A DNA stretch of 64,000 bases from Kribbella rubisoli (GTDB taxonomy: Bacteria; Actinomycetota; Actinomycetes; Propionibacteriales; Kribbellaceae): the NCBI RefSeq assembly GCF_004217145.1, contig NZ_SHKR01000015.1:62001-126000 (forward strand). The letters are read 5' to 3'. This document shows positions 8,810 to 16,640 of the stretch, piece after piece (the first letter of the stretch is position 1; the number at the start of each line of letters is the position of its first letter). A program made the position numbers and the translations under genes. The notes beneath the pieces were generated by a model. That model did no database searches and was not told where the DNA came from. It was given only the letters and a program-made list of their open reading frames with translations.

Positions 8810-9676
8810 ATGGGCCACCGAGCCGAGATCAAGGAGTTCCTCAGCTCCAGGCGCGCCCGCCTGACACCTGAGCAGGCCGGCTTGCCCATGTACGGCGGGA
8901 ACCGGCGCGTGAAGGGGCTGCGCCGCGAAGAGGTGGCGCTGCTGGCCGGCGTCTCGGTGGACTACTACGTGCGGATCGAGCGCGGGAATCTGGCCGGCGC
9001 GTCCGAGGGCGTTCTCGAGGCGCTCAGCCGGGCGCTGCAGCTGGACGACGCCGAGCGGGACCACCTGCACGCACTGGCTCGCGAGTCCGACGCCGCTCCG
9101 GCACGTCGACGTACGCCCGCGAAGGCACTTCGGCCGGCGCTCCAGCAGATCCTGGACTCGATCACCGACGTACCGGCATGGATCCGCAATGCCAACTTCG
9201 ACATCGTCGCCGCGAACGGGCTGTCGCACGCCCTCTACGCGGCGATGTTCGCCGACCCGCACCGGCCGGCGAACACGGCCCGCTTCACGTTTCTCGACCC
9301 GGCCGCGCGGGATTTCTTCGTGGACTGGGAACGCGCGGCCGACGACCTAGCGGCGTCCTTGCGCTTGCAGGCAGGCAAGAACCCGCACGACAAGGCTCTG
9401 ACCCAGCTCATCGGCGAGCTCTCCACCCGCAGCGAGACGTTCCGGACCCGATGGGCGGCGCACAACGTCCGCTTCCACCGCTCCGGCCGGAAGAAGCTGC
9501 ACCACCCGGTCGTCGGCGACCTCGAGATCGACTTCGAGGCGATGGAGTTCCCGTCCGACCCCGGACTGACCATGGTCGTCTACACCGCCCCGGCCGGCTC
9601 GCCCACCGGCGACGCCTTCAAGCTCCTCGCCAGTTGGTCCGCCACCCAGCAAACAGTTGCCCAAGACAAGGAATAG
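8810..9676 (+). CDS. XRE-type helix-turn-helix regulator with MmyB-like ligand domain
   Basis: A 288-residue protein beginning MGHRAEIKEFLSSRRARLTPEQAG. Residues about 30-75 form a Cro/XRE helix-turn-helix (GLRREEVALLAGVSVDYYVRIERGN). The C-terminal domain (about 110-270) matches the MmyB-like pattern, for example PAWIRNANFDIVAANGLSHALYA. Start 8810 was chosen because this is the invariant family N-terminus; an upstream ATG at 8738 would add 24 atypical residues. It probably controls the divergent alcohol dehydrogenase. The cupin gene follows after 3 bp and is likely co-transcribed. Confidence 0.9.
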   Translation: MGHRAEIKEFLSSRRARLTPEQAGLPMYGGNRRVKGLRREEVALLAGVSVDYYVRIERGNLAGASEGVLEALSRALQLDDAERDHLHALARESDAAPARRRTPAKALRPALQQILDSITDVPAWIRNANFDIVAANGLSHALYAAMFADPHRPANTARFTFLDPAARDFFVDWERAADDLAASLRLQAGKNPHDKALTQLIGELSTRSETFRTRWAAHNVRFHRSGRKKLHHPVVGDLEIDFEAMEFPSDPGLTMVVYTAPAGSPTGDAFKLLASWSATQQTVAQDKE

Positions 9677-9679
9677 TCC

Positions 9680-10081
9680 GTGCAGATCCTCCCCAAACCC
9701 GCCACCGCCAAAGGACCGGCCGAGTGGTTCACCGGCGACGTCTGGTACGACGTGATCATCCGCGGCGAGGCACCTTCCCGCGTCCGCGTGAACACCGTCC
9801 GCTTCGCCCCCGGCGCCCACACCGCCTGGCACCGCCACGCCGCCGGCCAAACCCTCCACGTCACCGAAGGCCTCGGCCTCATCCAGTCCCGCGGCGGCAA
9901 AGTCACCGTCATCCACCCCGGCGACGTCATCTACACCCCACCCGGCGAATGGCACTGGCACGGCGCCTGCCCCACCAACTTCATGACCCACACCGCCATC
10001 TGGGAATCCACCGACTCCAACAACCCCGAAACCGAATGGGGCGAACACGTCACCGAAGCGGAGTACGTCGTACCTGAGTGA
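9680..10081 (+). CDS. Small cupin-domain protein
   Basis: A 133-residue single-domain cupin. The two metal-binding motifs are visible as HTAWHRHAAGQTLHVTEG and GDVIYTPPGEWHWHG. Start is GTG 9680, three bases after the regulator stop, so the two genes appear translationally linked. Such proteins are often called carboxymuconolactone-decarboxylase-type or quercetinase-like cupins, but no substrate can be assigned. The gene is extremely rich in C at third positions compared with its neighbours. Its 3' end overlaps the convergent helD gene by 32 bp. Confidence 0.85.
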   Translation: MQILPKPATAKGPAEWFTGDVWYDVIIRGEAPSRVRVNTVRFAPGAHTAWHRHAAGQTLHVTEGLGLIQSRGGKVTVIHPGDVIYTPPGEWHWHGACPTNFMTHTAIWESTDSNNPETEWGEHVTEAEYVVPE

Positions 10082-12320
10082 GCACCTCCGGGAGGTCTCC
10101 GAGGATGGTGAGGTGTTTGGTGGGGCGGGTGGTGGCTACGTAGAGGTCTGAGAGGCCTTGGGGGGAGTCGGTGATGATTGTGGCTGGGTCGGCGATGACG
10201 ACGGCGTCGAATTCGAGGCCTTTGGATTGGGCTACGTCGAGGAGGGCTACCTGGGCGTCGAGGACTGAGGGGTCGTGGGCGTGGGCGACGTCCGGTAGCG
10301 CGGCGGCGAAGGCGTTGTAGCGGGAGGTTGGGACGATGATTGCTACGTGGCCGTCGGCGATTGAGGCTTGGGCGGACTTGATTGCGGCTCGGATGGCCGG
10401 CTCGTCGGCGGGGGTGTTGAGGATGGTGGGCTTGGTGCCGGTTTTGCGGACTGAGGTTGGTGGGGTGAGGGATGGGTCGATGGTGGTGAGGATGTCGGCG
10501 GCGACCGACATGATCTCCGCGGGGGTGCGGTAGTTGACGGTTAGTTCGGCGGTGCGCCAGCGGCGTGGGGCGTAGCGGTCGAGGAGGTCGGACCAGGAGC
10601 GGACGCCGGCGGCCGAGCCGGTTTGGGCGATGTCGCCGACCAAGGTCATCGAACGGCGGGGGCAGCGGCGCATGAGCATCCGCCAGTCCATCGCGGACAG
10701 TTCCTGCGCCTCGTCGACGATGACGTGGCCGAAGACCCAGGTGCGGTCGGAGGCCGCGCGTTCGGCCAGGGTGAAGGGGTTGTCGATCAGTCGCGTGCGC
10801 TGGGCGACCAGGTCCTTGAACTGCTCGATCTCCCAGGGCATGATCTCGATCCGCTCGGCGGTCAGTTCGATGTCGATCACGCCGTGCGCGTACTCGCGAT
10901 CGGCCTCGACCGCGGCGGCTTCCTCAGCCTTCTGACGGTTGCGTCCGGCAACGACCCCGCTGGTTTCGCCGAGCAGCTCGGCCGCCTCGTCGAGCAGTGC
11001 GACATCGGACGGCGTCCAGTCCGCCGTCAAAGGACGCAGTACGGCGGCTCGCTCGTCGTCGGTGAGCTGTGGTGCGGCGGCGGCCATTCGGTCCGCCGAG
11101 GAGAACAGCACGGAGACGAGGAGTTGCGGCGTGAGCTCCGGCCAGAGACGGTCGAGCAGCTCCAGGACGCGGTCGTCCTCGGACAGCTCCTTCTCGATGT
11201 CCTCGATGTCGACGGCTCCGACGTACTGGCGTCCGATCCGGTCGACGATCTGATTCGTCAGCGTCTTCAGGATCCGTCGCACGAAGAGCGGGCGCGCCCG
11301 GTTGTGCTGCTCCCGGGCCGTCAGCGCGCTCTGCCGGGCCTTGCGGATCGCGCTCGGCCGCAGTACCAGCTCGTGCTGGTCGACCTTCAGCTTGATCGGC
11401 GCGGCCGGTACGACGCGGAACCGGCTGATCGCCTCCGCGAGTACGTCGGCCATCGCCAGGTCGCCCTTGATCCGCGCGGCCTCGGCCGACTCCGGCGCGG
11501 TTGCCGAGACGCCGGGGTACAGCTCGCTGATCGTCGCGAGCACCACATCGGTCTCACCGAGCGACGGGAGCACCTGGTCGATGTATCGCAGGAACGTGCT
11601 GTTGGGCCCGACGACAAGTACGCCGCTGCTCCCGAGCTGCTCGCGATGCGTGTAGAGCAGGTACGCCGCCCGATGCAGCGCAACCACGGTCTTACCCGTA
11701 CCAGGACCGCCTTGTACGACGAGGACGCCGGGCAGGCTGGCCCGGATGATCCGGTCCTGCTCGGACTGGATCGTGGCGACGATCTCGTTCATCCGGCCGG
11801 TGCGGCTCGCGGTCAGCGACGAGAGCAGCGCGGCCTCGCCGATCAGCGTGCTGCGTTCGCCGTCACCCAACGCCTCGAGATCGAGCAGGTCGTCGTCGAC
11901 GCCGACGACGTTCCGGCCGTGCAACCGGATGTGCCGACGGCGTTTGACCCCGAGCGGCTCGGCGGCGGTGGCGCTGTAGAACACCTGCGCGACCGGCGTC
12001 CGCCAGTCGACCAGGATCGGTTCGTAGTCGTCGTCGAACAGTCCGATCCGGCCGATGTGGAACTGTTCTCCGGCGGTTTCGTCGATCCGGCCGAAACACA
12101 ATCCGCGTTCAACCGACGACAACTGCGAGAATCGCCCGGAAAACAGATCCGTGAACGATTCGCGTTCGGTGTAGGACTGTTCGGTGCCGGTGGTTTCCTC
12201 GAGTTGGACCCGGTCGAGTTCGTTCTTGGCTCGTTCCCGCAGGATGTCCAGCCGGTCGTACATCCGGTCCACTTCTCCTTGTTCTGCGGTGATCTCGTCC
12301 GCGAGTAGCTGATCCGTCAC
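10050..12320 (-). CDS. helD: HelD-family RNA polymerase-associated motor ATPase
   Basis: A 756-residue UvrD/Rep-like superfamily 1 protein. It has an N-terminal helical arm (EITAEQGEVDRMYDRLDILRERA), a DWRTPV segment typical of HelD proteins, and Walker A GGPGTGKTVVALHR. Motif II is DEAQELSAMDW, motif III VGDIAQTGS, motif IV VNYRTPAEI and motif VI YVATTRPT. HelD proteins free stalled or idle RNA polymerase, and the actinobacterial HelR subgroup protects it from rifamycins. Whether this one belongs to that subgroup is not decided here. Start is GTG 12320 behind TTGGGGGCAGC. The leader carries palindromes and a hairpin described separately. Confidence 0.9.
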   Translation of the reverse strand: MTDQLLADEITAEQGEVDRMYDRLDILRERAKNELDRVQLEETTGTEQSYTERESFTDLFSGRFSQLSSVERGLCFGRIDETAGEQFHIGRIGLFDDDYEPILVDWRTPVAQVFYSATAAEPLGVKRRRHIRLHGRNVVGVDDDLLDLEALGDGERSTLIGEAALLSSLTASRTGRMNEIVATIQSEQDRIIRASLPGVLVVQGGPGTGKTVVALHRAAYLLYTHREQLGSSGVLVVGPNSTFLRYIDQVLPSLGETDVVLATISELYPGVSATAPESAEAARIKGDLAMADVLAEAISRFRVVPAAPIKLKVDQHELVLRPSAIRKARQSALTAREQHNRARPLFVRRILKTLTNQIVDRIGRQYVGAVDIEDIEKELSEDDRVLELLDRLWPELTPQLLVSVLFSSADRMAAAAPQLTDDERAAVLRPLTADWTPSDVALLDEAAELLGETSGVVAGRNRQKAEEAAAVEADREYAHGVIDIELTAERIEIMPWEIEQFKDLVAQRTRLIDNPFTLAERAASDRTWVFGHVIVDEAQELSAMDWRMLMRRCPRRSMTLVGDIAQTGSAAGVRSWSDLLDRYAPRRWRTAELTVNYRTPAEIMSVAADILTTIDPSLTPPTSVRKTGTKPTILNTPADEPAIRAAIKSAQASIADGHVAIIVPTSRYNAFAAALPDVAHAHDPSVLDAQVALLDVAQSKGLEFDAVVIADPATIITDSPQGLSDLYVATTRPTKHLTILGDLPEVLTQVRRTPLR

Positions 12321-12352
12321 GCTGCCCCCAAAGCTCTTGCGAAACCCCGATC

Positions 12353-12378
12353 GCATCTGCTAATCTGTAAACAGATGC
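12353..12378. promoter_or_regulatory. Nested palindrome upstream of helD
   Basis: The outer arms GCATCTG (12353-12359) and CAGATGC (12372-12378) are perfectly complementary. An overlapping inner palindrome ATCTGTAAACAGAT (12363-12376) has perfect 6-base arms. The element lies 33 bp upstream of the helD start and is either an operator or an RNA leader structure. Confidence 0.45.
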
Positions 12379-12399
12379 CCGAGAGGGCGTCTTTTTTAT
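12377..12399 (+). terminator. Hairpin plus T-run between helD and the flavocytochrome gene
   Basis: GCCC-GAGA-GGGC followed by GTCTTTTTT looks like a short intrinsic terminator in the plus direction. It could stop antisense transcription leaving helD before the divergent gene at 12562. On the minus strand the same hairpin would be in the helD leader. The stem is only 4 bp, so the call is tentative. Confidence 0.35.
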
Positions 12400-12561
12400 T
12401 GCCCGTACAAATACCCAACAATAGCCATTTCCTTGGCCATGGGCAACAGTGAACGGCATTCCTGAAACGACCGCTTCACAGCCGGCTCCCAGGTAAGCCG
12501 AAGGCCGCGCTCAGCCGGCGACTCGACACTGAGGTGGATCCGCCACCCTCGAGGAGCCGCC

Positions 12562-13944
12562 ATGACCGAGTCGCCCGCCGCCGTGCTGCCTGGCCGGCGG
12601 GCCAACTTCGACAGCACGGTGCGGACCATCGCCTTCGTGACGTTGTGGTTGAGCCTGCTGCTGGTCACCTATTGGTGGGTGGCCGGCGGCGGTGTGCAGG
12701 AGTTGGCGGGCTGGGCGACCGGCCTCACGTCACTCGGTCGGCTCACCGGCCTCCTCGCCGCTGCACTGCTCCTGGCCCAGGTCATCTTGATGGCTCGCGT
12801 CCCGATGCTCGAGGCGGCGTACGGGCAGGATCGGCTGGCGCGGATCCACCGCCTGACCGGGTTCACGTCGTTCAACCTGATGCTCGCGCACGTCGTGCTG
12901 ATCACCTGGGGCTACGCGGCGGGGGAGCTGGGGAAGACGCCCGCGATGCTGTGGGATCTCACGGTCGACTACCCGGGCATGCTGCTCGCCGTCGGCGGTA
13001 CGGCGTGCCTGTGCCTGAGCGTGCTGACGAGCATCAAGGCGGCACGGCGACAGATTCGGTACGAGTCGTGGCATCTGCTGCACCTGTACGCCTACCTCGG
13101 CGTCGGGCTCGCGCTGCCGCATCAGCTGTGGACCGGTCAGGAGTTCCTGTCGTCGACCAGCCGGACCGTGTTCTGGTGGACCGCCTGGGGACTGGCCGCC
13201 GCGGCGATTCTGGTCTTCCGGATCGGTGCGCCGATCTGGCGCAACGCGCGACACCGGCTCCGGGTCACGGCCGTCGTACCCGAGGCCGATCGAGTCGTCT
13301 CCGTGTACGTCGCCGGGCGGCACCTGGATCAGCTCCGGACCGAGGCGGGGCAGTTCTTCTCCTGGCGGTTCCTCGGCCGGCCTGGCTGGACTCGCGCCAA
13401 CCCGTACTCGCTGTCCGCCGCTCCGGACGGCCGGCACCTGCGCATCACCGTCCAGGAAGCAGGCGACGGCAGCGCGGCGCTTCGCGGCGTACGTCCAGGT
13501 ACGCGGGTTCTGGTCGAGGGACCGTTCGGCCGGTTGAGTGCGCGAGCCCGCACCGAGCGGCGGATCGCGCTGATCGGAGCAGGTGTCGGCATAACTCCGT
13601 TGCGGGCCCTGGCCGAGGGACTCGACTACGCGCCAGGAGACGCCGTCCTCATCCAGCGCTACACCGAGCACCAGCTGTTCCGGAACGAGTTGCAGGCACT
13701 TCATCACCAGCGCGGCCTGTCCCTGCTGACCTTGCCCGGGCACCGGCGAAGCCCTCACTCGTGGTTCGGCCCGGTGCCCGGCGAGCTCGACGACCTGCAG
13801 GCCCTGCGGTACTGGATCCCTGACATCGCCGACCGCGACGTCTACCTGTGCGGACCCGACGCCTGGACCCAGCTGGTCAAACACACCCTCGACGCCGCCG
13901 GCCTCCCGGCCGAACGGCTCCACCTCGAAACCTTCAAGTGGTGA
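12562..13944 (+). CDS. Ferric-reductase-like membrane flavocytochrome / ferredoxin-reductase-type oxidoreductase
   Basis: A 460-residue integral membrane electron-transfer protein. The first half has about six membrane segments with paired histidines suited to haem ligation (IHRLTGF, LAHVVLITWGY, WHLLHLYAYLGVGLALPHQ). The second half is an FNR-type module: a FAD-binding NPYSLSAAPDG, an NAD(P)-binding loop ALIGAGVGITPLRAL and a C-terminal YLCGPDAW. It would pass electrons from cytoplasmic NAD(P)H across the membrane. It starts the trio with an FMN-binding protein and ApbE, so the acceptor is probably the covalent FMN of its neighbour. Start is ATG 12562 behind GAGGAG. Confidence 0.9.
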   Translation: MTESPAAVLPGRRANFDSTVRTIAFVTLWLSLLLVTYWWVAGGGVQELAGWATGLTSLGRLTGLLAAALLLAQVILMARVPMLEAAYGQDRLARIHRLTGFTSFNLMLAHVVLITWGYAAGELGKTPAMLWDLTVDYPGMLLAVGGTACLCLSVLTSIKAARRQIRYESWHLLHLYAYLGVGLALPHQLWTGQEFLSSTSRTVFWWTAWGLAAAAILVFRIGAPIWRNARHRLRVTAVVPEADRVVSVYVAGRHLDQLRTEAGQFFSWRFLGRPGWTRANPYSLSAAPDGRHLRITVQEAGDGSAALRGVRPGTRVLVEGPFGRLSARARTERRIALIGAGVGITPLRALAEGLDYAPGDAVLIQRYTEHQLFRNELQALHHQRGLSLLTLPGHRRSPHSWFGPVPGELDDLQALRYWIPDIADRDVYLCGPDAWTQLVKHTLDAAGLPAERLHLETFKW

Positions 13945-13948
13945 CCCC

Positions 13949-14377
13949 GTGAAACGCATCGTGCTCTGGTTTCTCGGTACGGCGTCGGCCGTCATCCTCA
14001 TGTTCGGCTACCACACGTCGACCTCCGGCCCGCAGACCACGACCCCGCAGGCCAGCGGCGAAAGCAACGGCGCTGTCCCTTCGGTTGCACCTTCGTCGGC
14101 CGGCGGTCCCACGATCACGGGTGACGTGGCGCAGACCCAGTGGGGACCGGTGCAGGTCCAACTCACCGTGCAGAGCGGGAAGATCACGGCTGTCAGCGTT
14201 CCGCAGTACCCGAACGGGAATCACCGCGACGCCGAGATCAACGAGTACGCCCTGCCGATCCTCATCAACGAAACCGTCCAGGCCCAGAGCGCCAAGATCG
14301 ACATGGTCAGCGGGGCGACCGTGACCAGCAACGGCTACATCCGTTCCCTGCAAAGCGCTCTGGACCAAGTGAAATGA
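13949..14377 (+). CDS. FMN-binding-domain protein, exported and covalently flavinylated
   Basis: A 142-residue protein with an N-terminal membrane anchor or signal (MKRIVLWFLGTASAVILMFGY), a low-complexity Ser/Thr/Pro linker and an FMN-binding domain. The flavinylation motif is visible as SGATVTS, whose threonine would carry FMN through a phosphoester bond installed by ApbE. Start is GTG 13949, four bases after the flavocytochrome. Its stop overlaps the apbE start as ATGA. Role: extracytoplasmic one-electron carrier for the adjacent flavocytochrome. Confidence 0.9.
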   Translation: MKRIVLWFLGTASAVILMFGYHTSTSGPQTTTPQASGESNGAVPSVAPSSAGGPTITGDVAQTQWGPVQVQLTVQSGKITAVSVPQYPNGNHRDAEINEYALPILINETVQAQSAKIDMVSGATVTSNGYIRSLQSALDQVK

Positions 14378-15167
14378 CAACGCGGTACGTCGAACACGTG
14401 ATGGGCATGCCGATCAGCCTGGCGCTGCGCGGCCGCCATGCCGATGACGAGACCGCAACCCGGGCGTGTGGGCGAAGGCTCTCGAGGTACTGCGTGACGC
14501 CGACCGGATCTTCAGTACCTACCGCGAGGACTCGTGCGTGTCCCGCCTCAACCGCGGCGAGCTGACCGTGACGGACTGCCCGCCCGAGGTCCGCGAGGTC
14601 CTCGCCCTCGGCGAGCAGGCACGGCGCGAGTCCGGCGGCGCGTTCGACGTACGTCGCTCAGGTGGTCTCGATCCGAGCGGTGTGGTGAAGGGCTGGGCCG
14701 TCGAACGGGCTGCGCACGCGCTCAACGGATTGCCCGGCACGGACTACTGCCTTGCCGCCGGAGGAGACATGACCTGTCGTGTCGCCGGACCAAACGCACC
14801 CGCCTGGCGGATCGGGATCGAGGACCCGCACGACCCGGACAAACTGGTTGCCGTCGTGCCGATCCGCAACGGCGCGATCGCCACCTCCGGCCTGCACCGG
14901 CGCGGTGACCACATCACCGATGCCCGCACCGGCACCACGCCGGCCGCGCTCGCGTCGGTGACCGTCGTACACGGATCGCTCACGCAGGCCGACATCGACG
15001 CCACAGCAGCGTTTGCGCTCGGACCCGACGCGCTCACCTGGCTGCAGTCACGTCCAGGTCGGACCGGCCTGGTTGTCCTCGCGGACGGCACGCGTCAGGT
15101 CTTCGGCGACAGCACGCGGGAGATCACCTCGTCGACCATGCTGCGTCGCACCAGTACTCCGGGATGA
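14374..15167 (+). pseudogene. apbE: FAD:protein FMN transferase ApbE, interrupted by a frameshift
   Basis: ApbE moves FMN from FAD onto the SGAT-type threonine of partner proteins. The 5' part from ATG 14374 reads MTTRYVEHVMGMPISLALRG, the usual ApbE beginning. At about 14464 the coding frame changes: WAKALEVLRDADRIFSTYREDS, AAGGD, SGLHRRGDHITDARTG and the rest are in another frame up to 15167. One extra base near CCCGGGCGTG would restore a continuous protein of about 264 residues. The 5' frame stops at about 14565. A start in the second frame (GTG 14466) would lose the N-terminal motif. Either a real inactivating mutation, a sequencing error in a GC run, or programmed frameshifting (least likely). 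Confidence 0.85.
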
Positions 15168-15229
15168 CCGGCCCCCGCCATGTTCGCCGTACTGGCGCTC
15201 GTGCCGGGGGCGATCAGACCCGGAAGCAG

Positions 15230-15267
15230 ACAAAAGCTCCGAGCAGAAGGAGCTAGCGGCCGAAACC
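15230..15267. repeat. 38-bp imperfect direct repeat, copy A
   Basis: Matches 16603-16640 at 34 of 38 positions. In copy B the repeat includes the last codons and stop of the ABC permease. In copy A it lies just outside the BNR gene. The pair brackets the BNR gene. Confidence 0.75.
15231..15254 (-). terminator. Intrinsic-terminator-like hairpin after the BNR protein gene (repeat copy A)
   Basis: On the minus strand AGCTCC-TTCTGCTC-GGAGCT followed by TTTG forms a perfect 6-bp stem with 8-base loop, 18 bp after the stop at 15273. It is part of a 38-bp repeat also found after the permease gene at 16603-16640. Confidence 0.5.
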
Positions 15268-15272
15268 GGCGC

Positions 15273-16508
15273 TTAGCCGCCCAGCGAGATGATGCCAGCC
15301 TCGACAGGCCCGGATTTGCCGTACTGCGCTCCCGTGATGACGAAGACCAGGCCACGGTTCTGCGGGGCGCCGGGGCCGTCCAACGGGATGGTGAACCGGC
15401 TGTAGCCGGCCGGCATCGGCGACGAGAACCGCGTCCATGCGCCGGAGGCACCGAGGTCGCGGTTGATGAAGAAGTCCTGATCGTCGTTGCCCGTGACAAC
15501 GATCGTTCCGTTCACGCCCCCCGACTGCGACCACGACACGACGGGGGCACCGTTCGGGGCGGAGCCGTTCTGGTCCACGAGCGAGGTGTCGGGGGAGAAC
15601 CGGAACGACTCCGGGTCCTTCGCGATCCGGTAGTGCACGTGGTACGTGTAGTTGTTCTGATCGGGGTTCGTCGGGTCGTCCGGCTCCCCGAATTCGTAGG
15701 TCATGATCCACAGGTCACCCTTCAGCCGTGCCACTGTGGTCATGCCAGGCCGCTCGGCGTAGGCGGTTCCGGTCGCGTCGTCGACGACAGGACCCCACGT
15801 GTGCAGGTCCGTGCTGGTCTGGTGCGCGAGCTTCTGGCCGAAGTTGGGATCTCGCTGGTCGGAGTAGTAGCAGATCAGGTTGTCGTTGTGCAGCAGCAGG
15901 AACGGCTCCCATACCGGCGTCGCGCCGTTCGTCGTGTTGGCCGGTCCACCCTGGGCCACCGTGCTCAGGAACTGCCACGTGAGGCCGGCGTCCGTGCTGG
16001 CATACAGCTGGATGTTCGTGCTGCTGAAGTTTGTTCCGAGCCAGTTGCACGCGAAAAGAAGCGCGCCCTTGGGAAGACCGGCGAACGCGCGGGGCAGTTG
16101 GTAGAGGAACGGCTGCAGATACACCCCGGACGCCGTGCCTGCGTCGGGGACGCTGCTCTGCTTCGCCCACGTGCGGCCGTCGTCATCACTGCGATAGAGC
16201 GGGAACCCAGGGCCTCCGCCTTGGTAGGTTGCGAGCAGGGTCTCCGATTTGCCCGGCGCCGAGGTGCCGAGCCGGACAGCGCGAGCGTAGGACGTGCGCC
16301 CACCTTGACCAGCCACGACGACGGGTCCGAACGGAACCTCCCCACCTGGTCTGCCCGGAGGACCCGCCGGGCCGGGGTCTGCGAATGCCGGTCCTGCAAG
16401 GCCCAAGCCCAGGCCTGCCGCTGCTGCACCCGCACCGAGAAACACTCGGCGGGAAAGCTGCGGCGTCGGGTTGGTCGAGTTACTCACAGGCGTATGGCGA
16501 TGCTGCAC
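15273..16508 (-). CDS. Tat-exported sialidase-like (BNR-repeat) protein
   Basis: A 411-residue protein with a twin-arginine signal peptide (SRRVFLGAGAAAAGLGLGLAGPAFA, quoted in parts: SRRVFLG then a long Ala/Gly/Leu core). The mature part is a six-bladed beta-propeller with Asp-box elements SDDDGRTW and STDAGLTW. It resembles the secreted exo-alpha-sialidase/GH93-like proteins of soil actinobacteria; the substrate is not readable. Start is GTG 16508, well spaced behind GGGAGG. It follows the sugar ABC permease genes in the same direction and is probably part of that locus, but its flanking repeats suggest it was inserted there. Confidence 0.8.
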   Translation of the reverse strand: MQHRHTPVSNSTNPTPQLSRRVFLGAGAAAAGLGLGLAGPAFADPGPAGPPGRPGGEVPFGPVVVAGQGGRTSYARAVRLGTSAPGKSETLLATYQGGGPGFPLYRSDDDGRTWAKQSSVPDAGTASGVYLQPFLYQLPRAFAGLPKGALLFACNWLGTNFSSTNIQLYASTDAGLTWQFLSTVAQGGPANTTNGATPVWEPFLLLHNDNLICYYSDQRDPNFGQKLAHQTSTDLHTWGPVVDDATGTAYAERPGMTTVARLKGDLWIMTYEFGEPDDPTNPDQNNYTYHVHYRIAKDPESFRFSPDTSLVDQNGSAPNGAPVVSWSQSGGVNGTIVVTGNDDQDFFINRDLGASGAWTRFSSPMPAGYSRFTIPLDGPGAPQNRGLVFVITGAQYGKSGPVEAGIISLGG

Positions 16509-16602
16509 TTATGCCTCCCTGTTGAAGCCCCCCGCCACGCACGTCGATGCGCATGGCTCCGAGAAGGGGGTAATTCGCACGACAGTTCTCAAGACGGAGC
16601 TG

Positions 16603-16640
16603 ACCAAAGCTCCGAGCAGAAGGATCTAGCGGCTGAAGCC
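16603..16640. repeat. 38-bp imperfect direct repeat, copy B (permease stop and terminator-like hairpin)
   Basis: Copy B spans the permease stop (TAG at 16626-16628 on the minus strand) and the following hairpin, whose stem AGATCC/GGAGCT has one mismatch compared with copy A. Thirty-four of 38 bases match 15230-15267. Confidence 0.75.

Noticed and set aside
10623..12308. 561-codon plus-strand open frame opposite helD
   Set aside because: No domain pattern; helD on the other strand has all helicase motifs.
12310..12360. Rifamycin-associated element upstream of helD
   Set aside because: A GGGG-TTTCGCAA stretch resembles half the consensus, but the complementary half is not there.
16488..16556. 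24-codon frame (MRIDVRGGG) upstream of the BNR gene
   Set aside because: Very short, no ribosome site, overlaps the start region of the BNR gene.
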